Positions 10,618 to 22,405 of a DNA stretch of 64,000 bases are shown in pieces. Under the pieces are notes generated by a model that was not told the DNA's origin, searched no databases, and saw nothing but the letters and a program-made list of their open reading frames with translations. The position numbers and the translations under genes were made by a program. Location of the stretch: assembly GCA_002077065.1 (NCBI GenBank), contig NAJO01000032.1, forward strand, positions 1 through 64,000. The letters run 5' to 3'. This stretch comes from Cryoendolithus antarcticus. Taxonomy: Eukaryota; Ascomycota; Dothideomycetes; Cladosporiales; Cladosporiaceae. The first letter of the stretch is position 1. Each line of letters opens with the position of its first letter.

Positions 10618-12525
10618 ATGGCGCCAGCAGGCAAGGCTCTCCATCTTGTGCACAGGTCAGTACACATCTTCACAGTATGGTCTATGTCTCATACAACGCG
10701 CTGATCTTCAAATGTAGCCACGCGAAAGCCGGTGCAATACCGGGTACTGTCGACTTGTCGGTGGCAGACGGCGACGACACCGCCTTCGGGCAGGCCTTGT
10801 TTCCAGTGCCTGCAGAAGACCCCAATGATCCGTACGAACTTCCCCGACAGTCTGCGCCGTGACCAGGACTGACAGTCGCAGGCTCCAGTGGCCGAAATGG
10901 AAGAAGCTCATGATCCTCGCGATCTGCAGCTTATACAGCTTCCTCAGCAATACCTCTTTGCTCGGACCGGCTGTGTACATCGTAATCTTCGCAGAAGATC
11001 TCAACATCACACCGGTCGTTGCATCTCAGCTCATCTCGTACCCAAATTTAGTATATGGATGCGGGACACTGATAACGGTCCCGATGTACCTCAAATTCGG
11101 TCGACGGCCTATCATGCTGCTAAGCATCGCTTTCTATATGGGTGGACTTATTGGCTGCAGTCGAAGCACGAGCTACGGAAGCCTCATGGCTTGTCGACTT
11201 ATACATACATTCGCCAGTGGTGTGTGCGAAGCGTTACCTGTGCAGCTGGTCAACGACATTTTCTTCCGTAGGTTCTCTCACTGGGCACGTGCTTCCATTG
11301 CTCTGGCTAACATGGCACAGTGCACGAGCGCGGGACGAAGCTTGGTATCTATACCGTATGCCTCTGCTGGGGCGCTACAGGTGGACTGTACGCTGGCTAC
11401 ATGCTGAATGCCGGCTACTCCTGGCGTCTCTTCTTCTACGTTGAGGCGGCTTTTGCTCGGCTGCTCTTCATACTCGCGTTCCTGTTCGTCGAAGAAACCT
11501 CGTACAAGCGCGCAACGCCCGGATCAGTGCTTGACGACTCTGACTCGGACGGTCGCAAGGTCTTCAGCCAAGCAGAAGTCGAGAAGAACGCAGCTGCCGC
11601 AGAGCATGTTGAGGTGCAGACTCTGGTTCCGCCACGCAGGAGCTTCCTACAGACCTTGAAGCCGTGGAGCGCAATCGATCACGACCAGGAGTTCTTCATG
11701 ACTGCCGCACGATCGTTCACGTACTTCCTCGTGCCCTCTGTGTTCTGGGTTATCAGCACCTATGGCATTTACATTGGCCTGGGCGCACTCGTGTTCAACT
11801 ACACCTTCCCAGTGCTGATCCTAGCACCTCCATACAATTGGAAGCCGGTAAGTCAGCATCAAATCTGGCGTGCAGTTGCCCTGAGTTGACACACTGTGCA
11901 GGAGAACGTTGGCCTGCTTGCTCTAGCGAACATCGTTGGCTACGCGCTCGCAGTGCCGTTCACCTTCACCTCCGATCGCCTCGCAGCCTACCTGACGAGG
12001 AAGAACGGCAACATCCGTGAAGCTGAGATGCGTCTTGGAGTATTGCTCCCAGCAATCATCATCGTGAGTAGTCTACGCCCTGAAGCCGATTAATGCGATA
12101 GCTAACATTCGACTCAGGCGCCGATCGGGTTGATAGTCTACGGCGTAACCGCCCAGAACAAGCTCCACTGGTTTGGTCTCTTCGCCGGCCCAGCTCTGAC
12201 GAACTTCTCAAGCTACTTCATGTTCACCTTCGTCCTCGCCTACGCCATCGACAGCTACGAAGCCAACACCTCCGAGATGCTGATAGCCATGTGCATCGGC
12301 AAGCAGATCATCTCGTTCGCATTTGGACTGTATCTGCTCGACTGGGTCGTGCAGAGCGGATATGTGGTTATTATATCGGGGATCTTCATGGCGGTAACGC
12401 TCGTGAATAATCTCGCCGTGATTGGCTTCATGTTCTTTGGGAAACGGATTCGGACGTTCTATGCTGGGACTTGGCTAGCGAAGTTGCATCAGCGGACGAT
12501 CAAGCAGCCAGGTATGACGGCTTGA
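10618..12525 (+). CDS. MFS transporter, DHA1-like, 12-TM
   Basis: This is a predicted plasma-membrane major-facilitator transporter of the drug:H+ antiporter-1-like fungal group; the substrate is unknown. Six exons: 10618-10655, 10718-10831, 10882-11267, 11321-11847, 11902-12063 and 12118-12525, together 544 residues. All five introns are GT-AG, 50 to 62 nt, and keep frame. The spliced N-terminal tail gives DPNDPLQWPKWKKLMIL, the usual lead-in to TM1 in this group. The loop between TM2 and TM3 has YLKFGRRPIML, matching the MFS motif RxGRR. The protein has a long charged central cytosolic loop (about residues 255-300) between two six-helix halves, and ends soon after TM12. No biosynthetic cluster surrounds it, so efflux of a pathway product is not indicated. 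Confidence 0.9.
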
Positions 12526-12931
12526 CACGAATGTGGCTCCACGAATGATGGAGAGCGTATCGATTGGATGCTCTCGCTCAGACCTCACGGCCATGCAGTG
12601 TACATAAACGATGGCTCAACATATGTCGGCAGTAGACAATCGGGCCGACCCTGCTGGTGACAACAGAACTACTCAGCTATCAGCAGCAATAATTCGACTG
12701 AGAAGATATAGTGATCTGCGGAAAAGAGCGAGTTCGACCCAAATGTCGAATCACTGGCATTTTGTCTCCTAGTCTGCTTTCGATATTGAATGAACGGCCT
12801 GCCTTCCTACTGTTACTAATGTGGTCAGATTGCCGCCAACACCATGCTAAATCGAATATACTGTGAAGTAGCCGCCACCCCCTCCTCCCAGATCTCCACA
12901 TCCATTATATTGGTACCATTACTCAGATGTT
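12526..12931. other. Convergent intergenic region
   Basis: This is shared 3' flank of the MFS gene (+) and the GNAT gene (-). Nothing else was seen. Confidence 0.4.
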
Positions 12932-13859
12932 TTAGGGGAGAGCCTTCCTCAGCGCCTCATCCACCTGTGCCCTCGCCTCAGCCGCTGCAACATCCCACTC
13001 TCGCACTGGCCTACGCACTCCATCCTTCCCCAACGCGCCTCTCACCATCACCCACTGCGTCTCAACAAGTCCGGAGCCAGCGTATGCCGCGGGATCGAAT
13101 GTCAACGTCTTCACAGCCACAAAGCCGTACTTCTCATACAGTGGTTTTCCTGTCCTTGTGGCTTCACAGTACATCTCCAGACCTAGCGCGTCCGCTTCGG
13201 CTATCAGCTCTTTCATCAGCATAGTCGCAGCGCCTCGGTGCTGGTGATCGGGGTGTGTGGCTAGCATGCCGAAGTCTATCATATCTCGATGTCAGCTCTG
13301 TGTCCGCGTTTACGTTTACTGTACGACGTCGGCTCTGCCCTGATTGGCTGAGCCGGCTTGGCGTGGATTTGGGTGGAATCTTACAGCAGTGCCGCCGCAA
13401 GCCGTTGTACTCGCGATGCAGCTTCTCATTTAACGCGAACCAAGCGCGGTTCATCGCTGGCTCGTTCTCGTGGCCGGTGTCCAGTGGACTTTGCATATCC
13501 TCCAGTGTGATGACGGTCATTTCTGTTTTCGCAAAGGCTATGATTTCTCCAGTCCGAGGATCATTGACTTTGCGGAAGCGGTAGCCCAGGGAGAACGTGC
13601 TGCTCGAGACCACAAGATCGCTCGTGCTGCCTGTACGCTTGCGATGCTGCCCATTCGAGAGCCGGTAGTCTGTGTCTATAGAGCGGAGGTGGGTCATGCA
13701 ATGTCTGTAGAACTTCAAAGCTCGCGCGCTGTGTTCCGGAATCTTGCTATCTCTGTATGACAGCTGATGATTCGCCTTCTCCTCTCGGAATGCTGCGAAC
13801 TCGATCTCTACCAGCCGAGGGAGGTCCTGAGGCAGGGCGACTGCAGTGATGAAGGGCAT
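12932..13859 (-). CDS. GNAT-family N-acetyltransferase
   Basis: This is a GCN5-related acetyltransferase that would transfer acetyl from acetyl-CoA; the acceptor is unknown. Exons 13385-13859 and 12932-13275 are joined over a 109-nt intron, giving 272 residues. The join produces YFGMLATHPDHQHRGAATML, which contains motif A (Q/RxxGxA), the acetyl-CoA pyrophosphate loop. CEATRTGKPLYEKYGFVAV after it is the usual motif B end. The start MPFITAVALPQDLPRLVEIEFAAF matches fungal GNATs of this type. The frame is open upstream to an ATG at 14093 that would add 78 poorly conserved residues, so the start is uncertain. Confidence 0.87.
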
Positions 13860-15759
13860 GCTTTGCGACCTCGCCGGAGCTCTCGCCTTGACCAGAGCAG
13901 TGGTCGTAGTTGTCGCCGCTGAGCCAGCGCCCCAAGATACGAGCCTGTTGCGGTATTGACCATGATTGTGTTTTGCATAAGCCGCGTCGATGTGAGGCAC
14001 ACGTGCCGGAGACAGAGAGTAGTTGTAGCATCGTGAGCCCAGGACCTGCAGACCGGCCGTGCTGCCCTCGTGTTGACTCTGCACACCCAACATCTTGATC
14101 TTGAAAGTGAAGCAAAGGCAAAGGAAACAGTGAAAGTACCTCGAGAGAAAAGTTACTCAACTCGGTACGCCATCCTGCAGGCGATGATCATCTATTAAAA
14201 GAGAAGAAGGAAGGACTCCCGAGTCATCACATGCGATACTCGGAGTACGGCAGCTCAGCCTCACATGCAACGACATGGCGATGGCATGCCGTGCATGATG
14301 AAGTCCAACAGACAAATGAGAAGACAACAGACGTGAGGCAGCTGAACCTTCCCCACGCCTGAGCGACTTGTAGGAGGCATTTTAGTGGAGCCTGAATTTT
14401 GGGCAGCCTTCTTTCTGCTCACGCTGATGACTTAGTGATGTTGCTGTGCCATACTATGACACGCCTGTAAGAAGGAGTTTGACGCGTCCTGTAAGCCATC
14501 GTGATTGCTCGCGCGTTGCAGCATGCAGGTCGAGATCCATGTCGGTCATGCTACTCGCTGTGCATGCGATCCTGCGCCACTCCCTCGTCCAAGTACCTTC
14601 CTATACTGCTGCAGACCGAGTTGGGGGTACATCAGGACATGTAGCACGTCTCCACGAAACGGCTGCACGCGCTTCATCCCTCGCATGCCGCGAAGCGCTT
14701 CATTCAATTGCGGCTCCGAGGGGCCAATCCAAGGCGTCGTTGAAAGAGTGAAGTCGTGGGTTGGGGCCGGGCTTTGCCCCAGCATCGTGCCAGGTCCACG
14801 GAAAGTAGGGCGCAAGATCTACACGTTCGCGCGAGTCCGCGATCCCCCCTGTACGCCGGGAGTCGAGAGTGGGTGGGTGAAGCGAAGGACTTGCCCGACT
14901 TGGGGCACCAGACGCCGTTGGTACAGGTTTTTCCGAAGTTGTTGCACTTGGCCTTCCGGATGCTGTCAATCATCCCACGTGAATCCCACGCCTGTGACAA
15001 AGCGTGGCATTCCGGTGACCACGAAAGGGCCAGACAATCGAGACGCGCGTGATCAGGTCAGAGCATGCCACATGCCCAGCTGACATGCGTTGCACCTGCG
15101 CCGGCTTCGACAACCGACCCGACTACACGCTCTTCGCCAGTCCCAAAGAACACAGTACGATGTCATACATAGATTAGGGCGCCATATCGAGTAGTGGGGT
15201 AATGGTCTCCCCGCATTGGTACGAAGGTACATGGTCTTGGTGTTGATGTTGGCTATCATATGTTGCGCCATGACTACGCGAGAATGTACTCGTTGATCTG
15301 CTCGATCTATGACCATATGACCCGGGCAATCTCACTCATCGCTGGACTCATGAGTGATCTTGATGGTGCCATGCTCACACGCAGGCAGGTTATATCTCGA
15401 TCGCATCGAGGGTCAGCCCTGACATAAACCTACATCTACGACTCTTGCAGCTATGCTGTATTATTACCGGCCACAACAGCTTCCCCTCCTCGGGCGTACG
15501 CACACAGTAGCAGTAGCCGAACAGTAGCAGCGCTGTACCGCAATTCGATGGCCACGAGAGCATTGCGGGAATCCCATATGACTGGGCTCTCCTAGCTGAA
15601 TGCGATGCAAGACCTCAGCTGTCTCTTCTGTGCGACTCTGTTACCAAATCACTGTGGGACACGATCCAGACGTACACTGAACCGCTGGTCATAAACGAAC
15701 ACGGAAAGTGCTGGCACCACTAAGACCGACAATAAGCAACCACCTGAGCAACCGCAAAC
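13860..15759. other. Gene-poor interval
   Basis: This contains the promoter side of both the GNAT (-) and the metallo-beta-lactamase gene (+). Open frames up to about 190 codons occur on both strands, but they overlap each other, have biased composition and match nothing I know. No tRNA could be folded by eye. Confidence 0.4.
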
Positions 15760-16830
15760 ATGTCAGCCGGCAACGCAATCCAACAACAGCTAGACTCCGG
15801 TGCAGTACCCAACTACATCTCCAATGTCTGCCCAAAGGGCACCAAGATGTGGCTGCTCGAAGTCGGCTGGCTTGAAGCAGACGAGGGCTTCGTGATCCGC
15901 GGCGGGAACACCAGCTTGCACTCCACCAAGGACAAAGCCTTCGTCAACAAACGTCGTCAGCTGCCCATGTACTGCGTGCTGATCGAGCATCCGCATGAAG
16001 GCCTGATCTTGTGGGAGACCGGGTCTGGAAAGGACTATCCGACTGTGTGGGGACCGCAGCTTGCGGATATCTTCACGAGGGTGAGGTATGAGCCGAAGCA
16101 TGAGCTTGATGCTGCGATTGAGGCGACAGGGCACAAGATTGAGGATGTCAAGAAGATCATTATCGGGCACTTGCATCTTGATCATGCAGGAGGTCTGGAC
16201 CTTTTCCTGGACCGGAAAGACATCGAGATCTGGGTGCACGATTCGGAGCTGAGGTCTGCGTTCTGGTCGGTGGCTACGGGCGCTGATGTCGGAGTGTATT
16301 TGAAGCACTACCTAAAGCTCGATCTGTACGACCCTACATCATCTCCGGAGGCATGAAATCACCAAAGCTGACAAGACGACAGCAACTGGAAGACCTTCGA
16401 CGAACGCAGTCTTGACTTCTGCCAAGGCATCACGCTGCACCATTTGCCCGGGCATACTGATGGCTTGATTGGCATGCAGATCAACTTGCCAGATAGCGGG
16501 ACATACTTCTTCATCTCGGACCACTGCCACGTGATCGAAAATGTAAGCAAAGTCGGGTCTCACAGGAGGCTGAGACTGATGCGCTGACTCTTCTACCAGT
16601 GGCGCGACGGCATCCCACAAGGCTGGCTGGCAAGAGATCATCCGGCTTGGTGAGGCATTCCAAGCGACGCTTTCGAGGTTCTTTGGATTACACTGCTAAC
16701 ATCCATCCGCAGGTTCCGGAGTACGCAGCGCCTGAAGATTCTGGAACGCCAGACCCGTGGCCGAGTCATCCCCGGGCATGACGAAGAGTCATTCTTGAAG
16801 CTGCAAAGCGAGAAAGAGGTGTTCACGTAG
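15760..16830 (+). CDS. Metallo-beta-lactamase-fold hydrolase (lactonase-like)
   Basis: This is a metallo-beta-lactamase-superfamily enzyme resembling N-acyl-homoserine lactonase-type proteins. The family hydrolyses lactones or related esters with two bound metals; the actual substrate is unknown. Exons: 15760-16325, 16383-16542, 16600-16649 and 16713-16830, giving 297 residues, all joins in frame. The metal-binding HxHxDH motif is present as HLHLDHAGG. A second metal His lies in LPGHTDG, a bridging Asp in FISDHCHV, and the last His in VIPGHDEE. No signal peptide is seen, so it is likely cytosolic. It lies tail-to-tail with PIG-U, 75 nt apart. Confidence 0.9.
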
Positions 16831-16905
16831 GTCATACGCGGGCAGTGTGACGTACAATCGACAGTCTTTATAACCAGATCTATACTGGTGGCACCATACC
16901 AGCAC

Positions 16906-18443
16906 TTATATCTGTCTGACATCTTTGCCCTTGCCCTCTGGCCGCTCGGCTTCCCATTCGTCGCGAAGTACTGAGTAGACTGTATCCGTTAAGATAATCA
17001 GCAGTGCCAGATTCCACACCAGTGTGGTTGCGTAGAAGAAGTTAGCATTGCCGCTGCCGGCATACAGCCAAAGATGATGAAACGCTGGACCAAGCAACGA
17101 CGTGTACAGCAGAACTGCGACGGCAGGAAACGTGTAGCGGTGAGTCGATGATACTGTATGTCTGTTAGCATGCGCGATCTCATGGGTGGCGATGCCAAGG
17201 CATACCCTCGAATGTGTGCGATAGCAGCGTCAGGCAGCTGAGCCAAGCACCCGCTTCCCCGACATTGGCGTAAGGCTGGAAGATCGCCGTGATGCCCAGC
17301 ATGGACACTACAGCGGCCAATGGCTGCTTCCGCATGCGCAGACAGAATGGCACACTGTAGCTTAGCATGTGCAGCCAGAAGACACCGAGGAAGAATGACC
17401 GGAAGGGGTCAAACATTTCGATGAAGAAGTACCACCAGAGACCTGGGTTTGGAGTGAGATCTGGGACGCGCAAAAGCGTGAGATAGACGCTGGGTAGGAA
17501 GGCGAAGCTGGGCAGTAGCACTCGTGAAAGCGCTAGCAGTAGTGCTGCTGTGAGGAGGAAGCAGCCGAAAAAGCGTGTACCGAAGTCGAGGACCTTCGGT
17601 CGGTCAGTCTGAGTCGATGCATACCTCATCGGTGACTTGGGTCCATCAGTGTCGTTCACAGGCTTCCGAGACTTGCAAAGCTGATCATAGCCAAGCAAGC
17701 CGATTGGTGGTAGCAGGAGTGTCGGATGCAACGACAGGTAGCTTGCTATCGCCAGCGCAAATGCGGACGTCTGCAGCTTACCTTCGGTGGCATGTCGAAT
17801 GCTGAGCAGCGTGAAGAAAGTGGTGAAGGCTGTCGTAGGCCGGCCTAAGCACGTGAGTATCGTGAAAGGGTTCAGCAGATACACTGCCGCCACCGAGAGC
17901 GGTTGCCATGCTTGCGTCTTCCTGGGTGAGCTGAATACACTCGATATCGTTGCAGTGCCGCTGGTAGCAATTGCATGAAGGCAATCCGCGGATAGCAGAT
18001 CGAGTACGGTGAACAGCAGAATGCTCGCCAAGCGACCTAGCGTACTCGTGGACGCGGGCAGCAGTGCAAATAGCGGGAGCAGCAGGGGAGCCTTTCCACA
18101 CGATCAGTTTGAAGAGCTTGCTGATGTTGAGAACAGCATCATTACCTGGTGGAATATGCCTCCATCGTAAGGATCGAGTCCGTGTTCGAAGAGGAAGATC
18201 CCTTCATGCACTACAGACGAAGCTCAGCATCCTGTGCTACCACTTAGCCAGTCGCCCGGTGCTTCGGAAACGATCAGACGTACATCGCTTGAAGCTGTTG
18301 ACTGGAGTCGATATTTCTACTCGCGCAGACAGTAGATCTGCTAAGGCAGGAAATGCAAGTGGCAGCGCGAGCCTCAGCGTCGCAGTCGCGGAGAAAAGCA
18401 CTGTCTTAGGATGCTCATGGTAGAGCTTTGTGACTGCATCCAT
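16906..18443 (-). CDS. GAB1: GPI transamidase subunit PIG-U / Gab1
   Basis: PIG-U is a multispanning ER subunit of the GPI transamidase, which attaches GPI anchors to C-terminal signals. Exons: 18284-18443, 18146-18210, 17206-18091 and 16906-17153, giving 452 residues. Joins restore the family sequences SFKRLHEGIFLFEHGLDPYD and GGIFHQAPLLLPLF. The strongest signature is PDLTPNPGLWWYFFIEMFDP near residue 290, followed by FRSFFLGVFWLHML. Eight or more hydrophobic helices can be counted. The C-terminus is short and charged. It shares a 248-nt divergent promoter with NOP7. Confidence 0.94.
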
Positions 18444-18691
18444 CGATTGAGAAGATCGCTATCATCGTGTGCTTGGAGACATGGGCCGAAAGGGAATAAG
18501 TCGAGATGGTTGTTTAAGCATAGGTGAAGGTGAAGAGACGATCGGCGAGTGTAGTGCCGACGCTACGGCTGACCAATTGTGTGCGACGTCAGAAGCAGAC
18601 CGAACTTTTTGCGACTCGAGATCGAAAGGATCCCGACTGCACTCTGCTCAGCAACTATACACACACAGTACTCTGACCATCAGTATTGACA

Positions 18692-20803
18692 ATGGGCAAA
18701 ATCAAGAAGAAAGGAACCTCCGGCAACGCCAAGAACTACCTCAGCCGCTCGCAAGCAGTACGCAAACTTCAGATCTCGCTTCCAGATTTCCGCCGACTCT
18801 GCATCTTCAAAGGCATATATCCAAGAGAGCCGCGCTCGAAGAAGCGAGTCTCGAAGTCTTCCACGCCCTCGACGACCTTCTACTATGCCAAAGACATTCA
18901 GTACCTCCTCCATGAGCCGCTGCTAGCCAAGTTCCGCGATCAGAAGGCTCTCGCCAAGAAGATCAGCAAAGCACTCGGTCGCAATGAGGTCGGCGACGCA
19001 GCGCGGTTCGAGAAAAACCTCGCACCTAAGCTGAAGCTGGATCACATCATCAAGGAGCGCTATCCGACGTTTGTCGACGCTCTGCGAGATCTGGACGATG
19101 CCCTCAGTATGCTCTTCCTGTTTGCCAACCTACCTTCCACCCAGAATGTGCCTCCGAAGATGATCGCACGATGTCAGCGATTGACGATGGAGTTCGAGCA
19201 CTACCTCATCCGGACACATGCTGTGCGCAAGACGTTCTTGAGCATCAAGGGCATCTACTATCAGGCGACGATACAAGGCCAGGACATACTGTGGCTGGTT
19301 CCGTACAGATTCGTTCAGATGGCAGGCCCAGATGTGGACTTTAGAATCATGGGGACCTTTGTAGACTTCTATGCAACACTCCTAGGCTTCGTAAACTTCC
19401 GACTGTACACCAGCATAGGCTTAGTATACCCACCTAGGTTTGATCTGAAGAGCGAAGAGCAAGGTGCAGAGCTGGGTGCGTTCCAGCTGGAGGGCGAGCA
19501 GATGGAGGCACAAGCTGAGGCAGTCGGTATGCTGGACGTGGACGCACACGACAAGGCTCAAGCACAGGCAGACCGTCTGTTGGAGGAAGCAGACCCAGAG
19601 CAGATTGGCGAACCACAGTCTTCGTACATGACAGCACCAGAGACTGCGGAGCAACAGGATACAGACATGGATGACACACTTGTACCGGCGGATCAAAGTC
19701 AGGAAGGCACAAGTCAAACACCCTTGGCGGCGCTGGACGAGTTCGCATCGATCGACCCGAAAGCCGATACACTTCTACAACCCGGCTTAACCGCAGACGC
19801 TGATGTGGCGGGCAAGCTATTCGAGCCGTTCACTTTCTTCCTATCCCGCGAGACGCCAAGACACTCCCTGGAGTTCCTAGTGAAGGCCTTTGGGTGCAAA
19901 CGAGTTGGCTGGGACAATACACTGGGCGAGGGCGCATACTGCAACGAGTCGGACACAAGGATCACACATCAAGTTGTCGATCGACCGGAGTTGCCTCTTC
20001 CATCGCCACCACCGACTGATGGCGAAGATGAGGGTGAAGTAGTGTCGAGCAAGAGCAACGTTCGTGTGCCCGGCCGGACTTACGTACAACCTCAATGGGT
20101 GTGGGACTCTATCAACGCTGGCAAGCTGCAGCGTGCAGATCTGTATGCTCCAGGCGCGACACTGCCGCCACATTTGAGCCCGTGGGTCAAGCCCAAGAAG
20201 GGCCAGTACGATCCTACTGTACCTCTGGCAGAGCAGGAGACTGCACTCGAGGCCGAGCAGGAGGCTATCGCCGCCGAGGAAGGCGAGGATGACGTTGATG
20301 AAGGCAGCTCAGGTGAGGAAGTCGAGGGTGTGCGCGGCGATGAAGAGGTCGAAGCATTGGAACACAGTCTGCTGAGTGGAAATGCCATCACACAAGGTGA
20401 GGGTATGGATGTCGCGCTCGCCGACTCGGACTCAGAATCCGAGCTTGAAGCCGAGCCCATCGAGGACGATGAGTTCGGAGGCTTCTCTTCAGCCTCGGAA
20501 GTCGACGAGGAAGAGTCAGCAACTACAGCACACCAAAACGAGCTACTAGCCGAAGCCCGCGGCGAGACCATCGACGAACCGAAGATCACGAAAAAGACCA
20601 GAATCGCAGCAGCCAAGAGCCGACAGACCAAAGCCGAGCGCGAGGAAGCGGAGCAGAAGGAACGGCAGAAGATGATGATGCCGCGCCGGAAGCGCAAGAT
20701 GTACGAGAAAATGGTTTACAGTAATGCGAGGAAGGATGAGGAGGCTGAGGAGCTGAGGGAGAAGAGGAGGAAGATTGAGAAGGGGAAGGCTGGGAGGGCT
20801 TGA
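18692..20803 (+). CDS. NOP7: Pescadillo homologue Nop7
   Basis: Nop7/Pescadillo is the core of the PeBoW complex (with Erb1 and Ytm1) needed for 60S ribosome maturation in the nucleolus. It is one intronless frame of 703 residues starting MGKIKKKGTSGNAKNYLSR. The N-terminal Pescadillo domain spans about residues 1-290 (VRKLQISLPDFRRLCIFKGI, SLKGIYYQA-like run, GLVYPPRFD). A BRCT domain follows at about 370-490 (LFEPFTFFLSRE to YVQPQWVWDSINAGKL). An acidic stretch at about 515-620 and a basic coiled-coil tail complete it. The region at about 270-360 is a Gln/Glu-rich linker. A TTG six bases upstream is in frame, but ATG at 18692 is the proper start. It is convergent with the LYR gene, only 19 nt apart. 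Confidence 0.95.
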   Translation: MGKIKKKGTSGNAKNYLSRSQAVRKLQISLPDFRRLCIFKGIYPREPRSKKRVSKSSTPSTTFYYAKDIQYLLHEPLLAKFRDQKALAKKISKALGRNEVGDAARFEKNLAPKLKLDHIIKERYPTFVDALRDLDDALSMLFLFANLPSTQNVPPKMIARCQRLTMEFEHYLIRTHAVRKTFLSIKGIYYQATIQGQDILWLVPYRFVQMAGPDVDFRIMGTFVDFYATLLGFVNFRLYTSIGLVYPPRFDLKSEEQGAELGAFQLEGEQMEAQAEAVGMLDVDAHDKAQAQADRLLEEADPEQIGEPQSSYMTAPETAEQQDTDMDDTLVPADQSQEGTSQTPLAALDEFASIDPKADTLLQPGLTADADVAGKLFEPFTFFLSRETPRHSLEFLVKAFGCKRVGWDNTLGEGAYCNESDTRITHQVVDRPELPLPSPPPTDGEDEGEVVSSKSNVRVPGRTYVQPQWVWDSINAGKLQRADLYAPGATLPPHLSPWVKPKKGQYDPTVPLAEQETALEAEQEAIAAEEGEDDVDEGSSGEEVEGVRGDEEVEALEHSLLSGNAITQGEGMDVALADSDSESELEAEPIEDDEFGGFSSASEVDEEESATTAHQNELLAEARGETIDEPKITKKTRIAAAKSRQTKAEREEAEQKERQKMMMPRRKRKMYEKMVYSNARKDEEAEELREKRRKIEKGKAGRA

Positions 20804-20822
20804 TGAGATGATTTGGATGGGT

Positions 20823-21240
20823 TTATATAGCGGCTTGTTGGTCGATGTAGCGGACCATGCTATCGAATTGCGTTTTGCCTGACTGCAGGGATGGGTCAGT
20901 CTGGTGATGAGTTGGGAGCTGGGGTGGCGTACCGAGATCAGGTAGCGGATGTGGCCCTGCGGCATCCGTCAGTATGTCATCAAGGGCGATCGCTCTCCGA
21001 GGTGTACAGGCTTACCAGATCATGCACGAACTTGTTTCGCTCAAACTCTGCTCGTGCGAAGTCGCGCATCTCATTTCTTGTCGAGCTTGAAGACGGTATT
21101 TCTGATATACTGGTGAGCTAATGTCCAGGAACGTGGGCGAGTCTGGGCTCCCGTCTTCACGTACTCGTCGTGGCTCGCACGATATCTCGCCACAGGGCTA
21201 GTGCGCGTCCCCGTTGCAAGAACTGCAGCCTCGTCAGCAT
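20823..21240 (-). CDS. LYR-motif protein, LYRM2-like, four exons
   Basis: This is a small mitochondrial LYR-family protein, a family that works with acyl-carrier protein and Fe-S delivery in respiratory-complex assembly. Model: exons 21165-21240, 21016-21101, 20933-20956 and 20823-20882, giving only 81 residues. The exons are 76, 86, 24 and 60 nt. The assembled protein has LALWRDIVRATTKIP (the LYR tripeptide is LWR), then EMRDFARAEFERNK, then ISSGKTQFDSMVRYIDQ at the end, all in family order. In two introns a nearby alternative AG exists (CACCAG before ATCAG; TCAG after TGCAG); only the chosen AG keeps the conserved frame. Basic residues at the N-terminus suit mitochondrial import. Confidence 0.82.
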
Positions 21241-21599
21241 GACTGCTACGTTCGTCTAGACGAAAGTCATACATGTTCCAAGCTCAGAGGAGGCTGGCCA
21301 TCTTTGCCACGAAGCGATTTGCCGGATGCTATCGTGTCGTAGCATCGGCGTAGTGGGTTCACGCCATTGTGGAGGAGTGGCATCCAGAGTGGTTGCTAAG
21401 CTGAATTGTCTCAATGCACACAGTCGATAGGACTCAGGAAATGACTGATATGTTGCGTCCATGTCTGACGTGAAGAGGAAGTGAAGTTGTGCTAGCATGC
21501 ATAACTATGGATCTCCCGTTAGCGAATTATGCATGCGCCCGCCTCCACCGTGGTCTCAGAAACCCTGTCTTCTCCCACTCGCAACATCGCAGATATGTG

Positions 21600-22405
21600 A
21601 TGGCACTCTTTCAGTACATGTCCGATCCCCACCTGGAGCGGATAGACTACAAGTATGAGATCGTCAAGGCCGCACCTATCCTAATATTGGCTGGCGACAT
21701 TGGACGCTTCTGCGACTACGACCAGTATCGCGGCTTTCTGTCAAACCAGTGCGAGCCTGGGTCATTCGATACCGTTATACTCATTGAGGTCATCATGAGT
21801 TTTATAGCTCATATCGAGACGAAGGTCTGCAGGCTGCTGAACGATTGATGATGGAGCCGTGCATGAACGACAAGCTGCACTTCCACAACCGCGGTCGCTT
21901 TGATGTGCCTGGGTCCGATGTGACGGTTCTTAATTGTACATTGCACTCATCTATCCCGCCGGATTATAGGCGACTCACGAATGATTTTCAACGCATTAAG
22001 GACTGGAGAGTGAAGATGCACAATGCAGAGCATGAACGGGACCTCAATTGGCTTCGAGAGTCCTTTTCAGAGCTGCGGAAATCTGCTCCAGAACGGAAGA
22101 TCGTAACCGCCACTCACTATGCGCCGATGTATGATCGAGTCTGCCACCCGAAGAACGAAGGCAACTCACTCAGCGACTGCTTCAGTAGCAGCAGCTTCGC
22201 GATTCTGCAGAAGCAGGGTCTATAGTCCTCGGTCACGCACTGGATCTCTGGCCACACGCGTTGGAATGTCGACTTCAAGCGTGATGGTGTCAGGATAGCC
22301 AGCAATCAGCTTTGCAACGATTCTGGCAACTTGACATGGTGGCAGAAGAAAAGGCTCTACCTTACGTTCCGCCCCGATGCTACTCTTGCTCTTGCAATGG
22401 TGTGA
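21600..22405 (+). pseudogene. Decayed calcineurin-like metallophosphatase
   Basis: The region encodes a protein of the fungal metallophosphoesterase family, broken in at least two places. It begins MALFQYMSDPHLERI and keeps AGDIGRF. The frame then shifts by one base near 21786-21788, after which the other frame continues with GHHEFYSSYRDEGLQA. A TAG at 22223-22225 interrupts the later part, after which SSVTHWISGHTRWNVDF continues in the same frame to 22405. Two core motifs are also altered: GNHE is GHHE and GHTH is GHTR, so metal binding and catalysis should be lost even if frames were intact. No GT-AG intron explains either break. The family assignment rests on motif order and on DDWT-like/THYAP-like segments (RIKDWRVKMHNAEHERDL, TATHYAPMYDRV). 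Confidence 0.8.

Noticed and set aside
14750..14790. GC-rich hairpin-like tgggttggggccgggctttgc region
   Set aside because: Imperfect pairing and no associated gene; probably chance in GC-rich DNA.
14504..15083. 190-codon frame in the gene-poor interval
   Set aside because: Rich in Cys, Arg and Ser with no motif; other frames over the same DNA are equally long.
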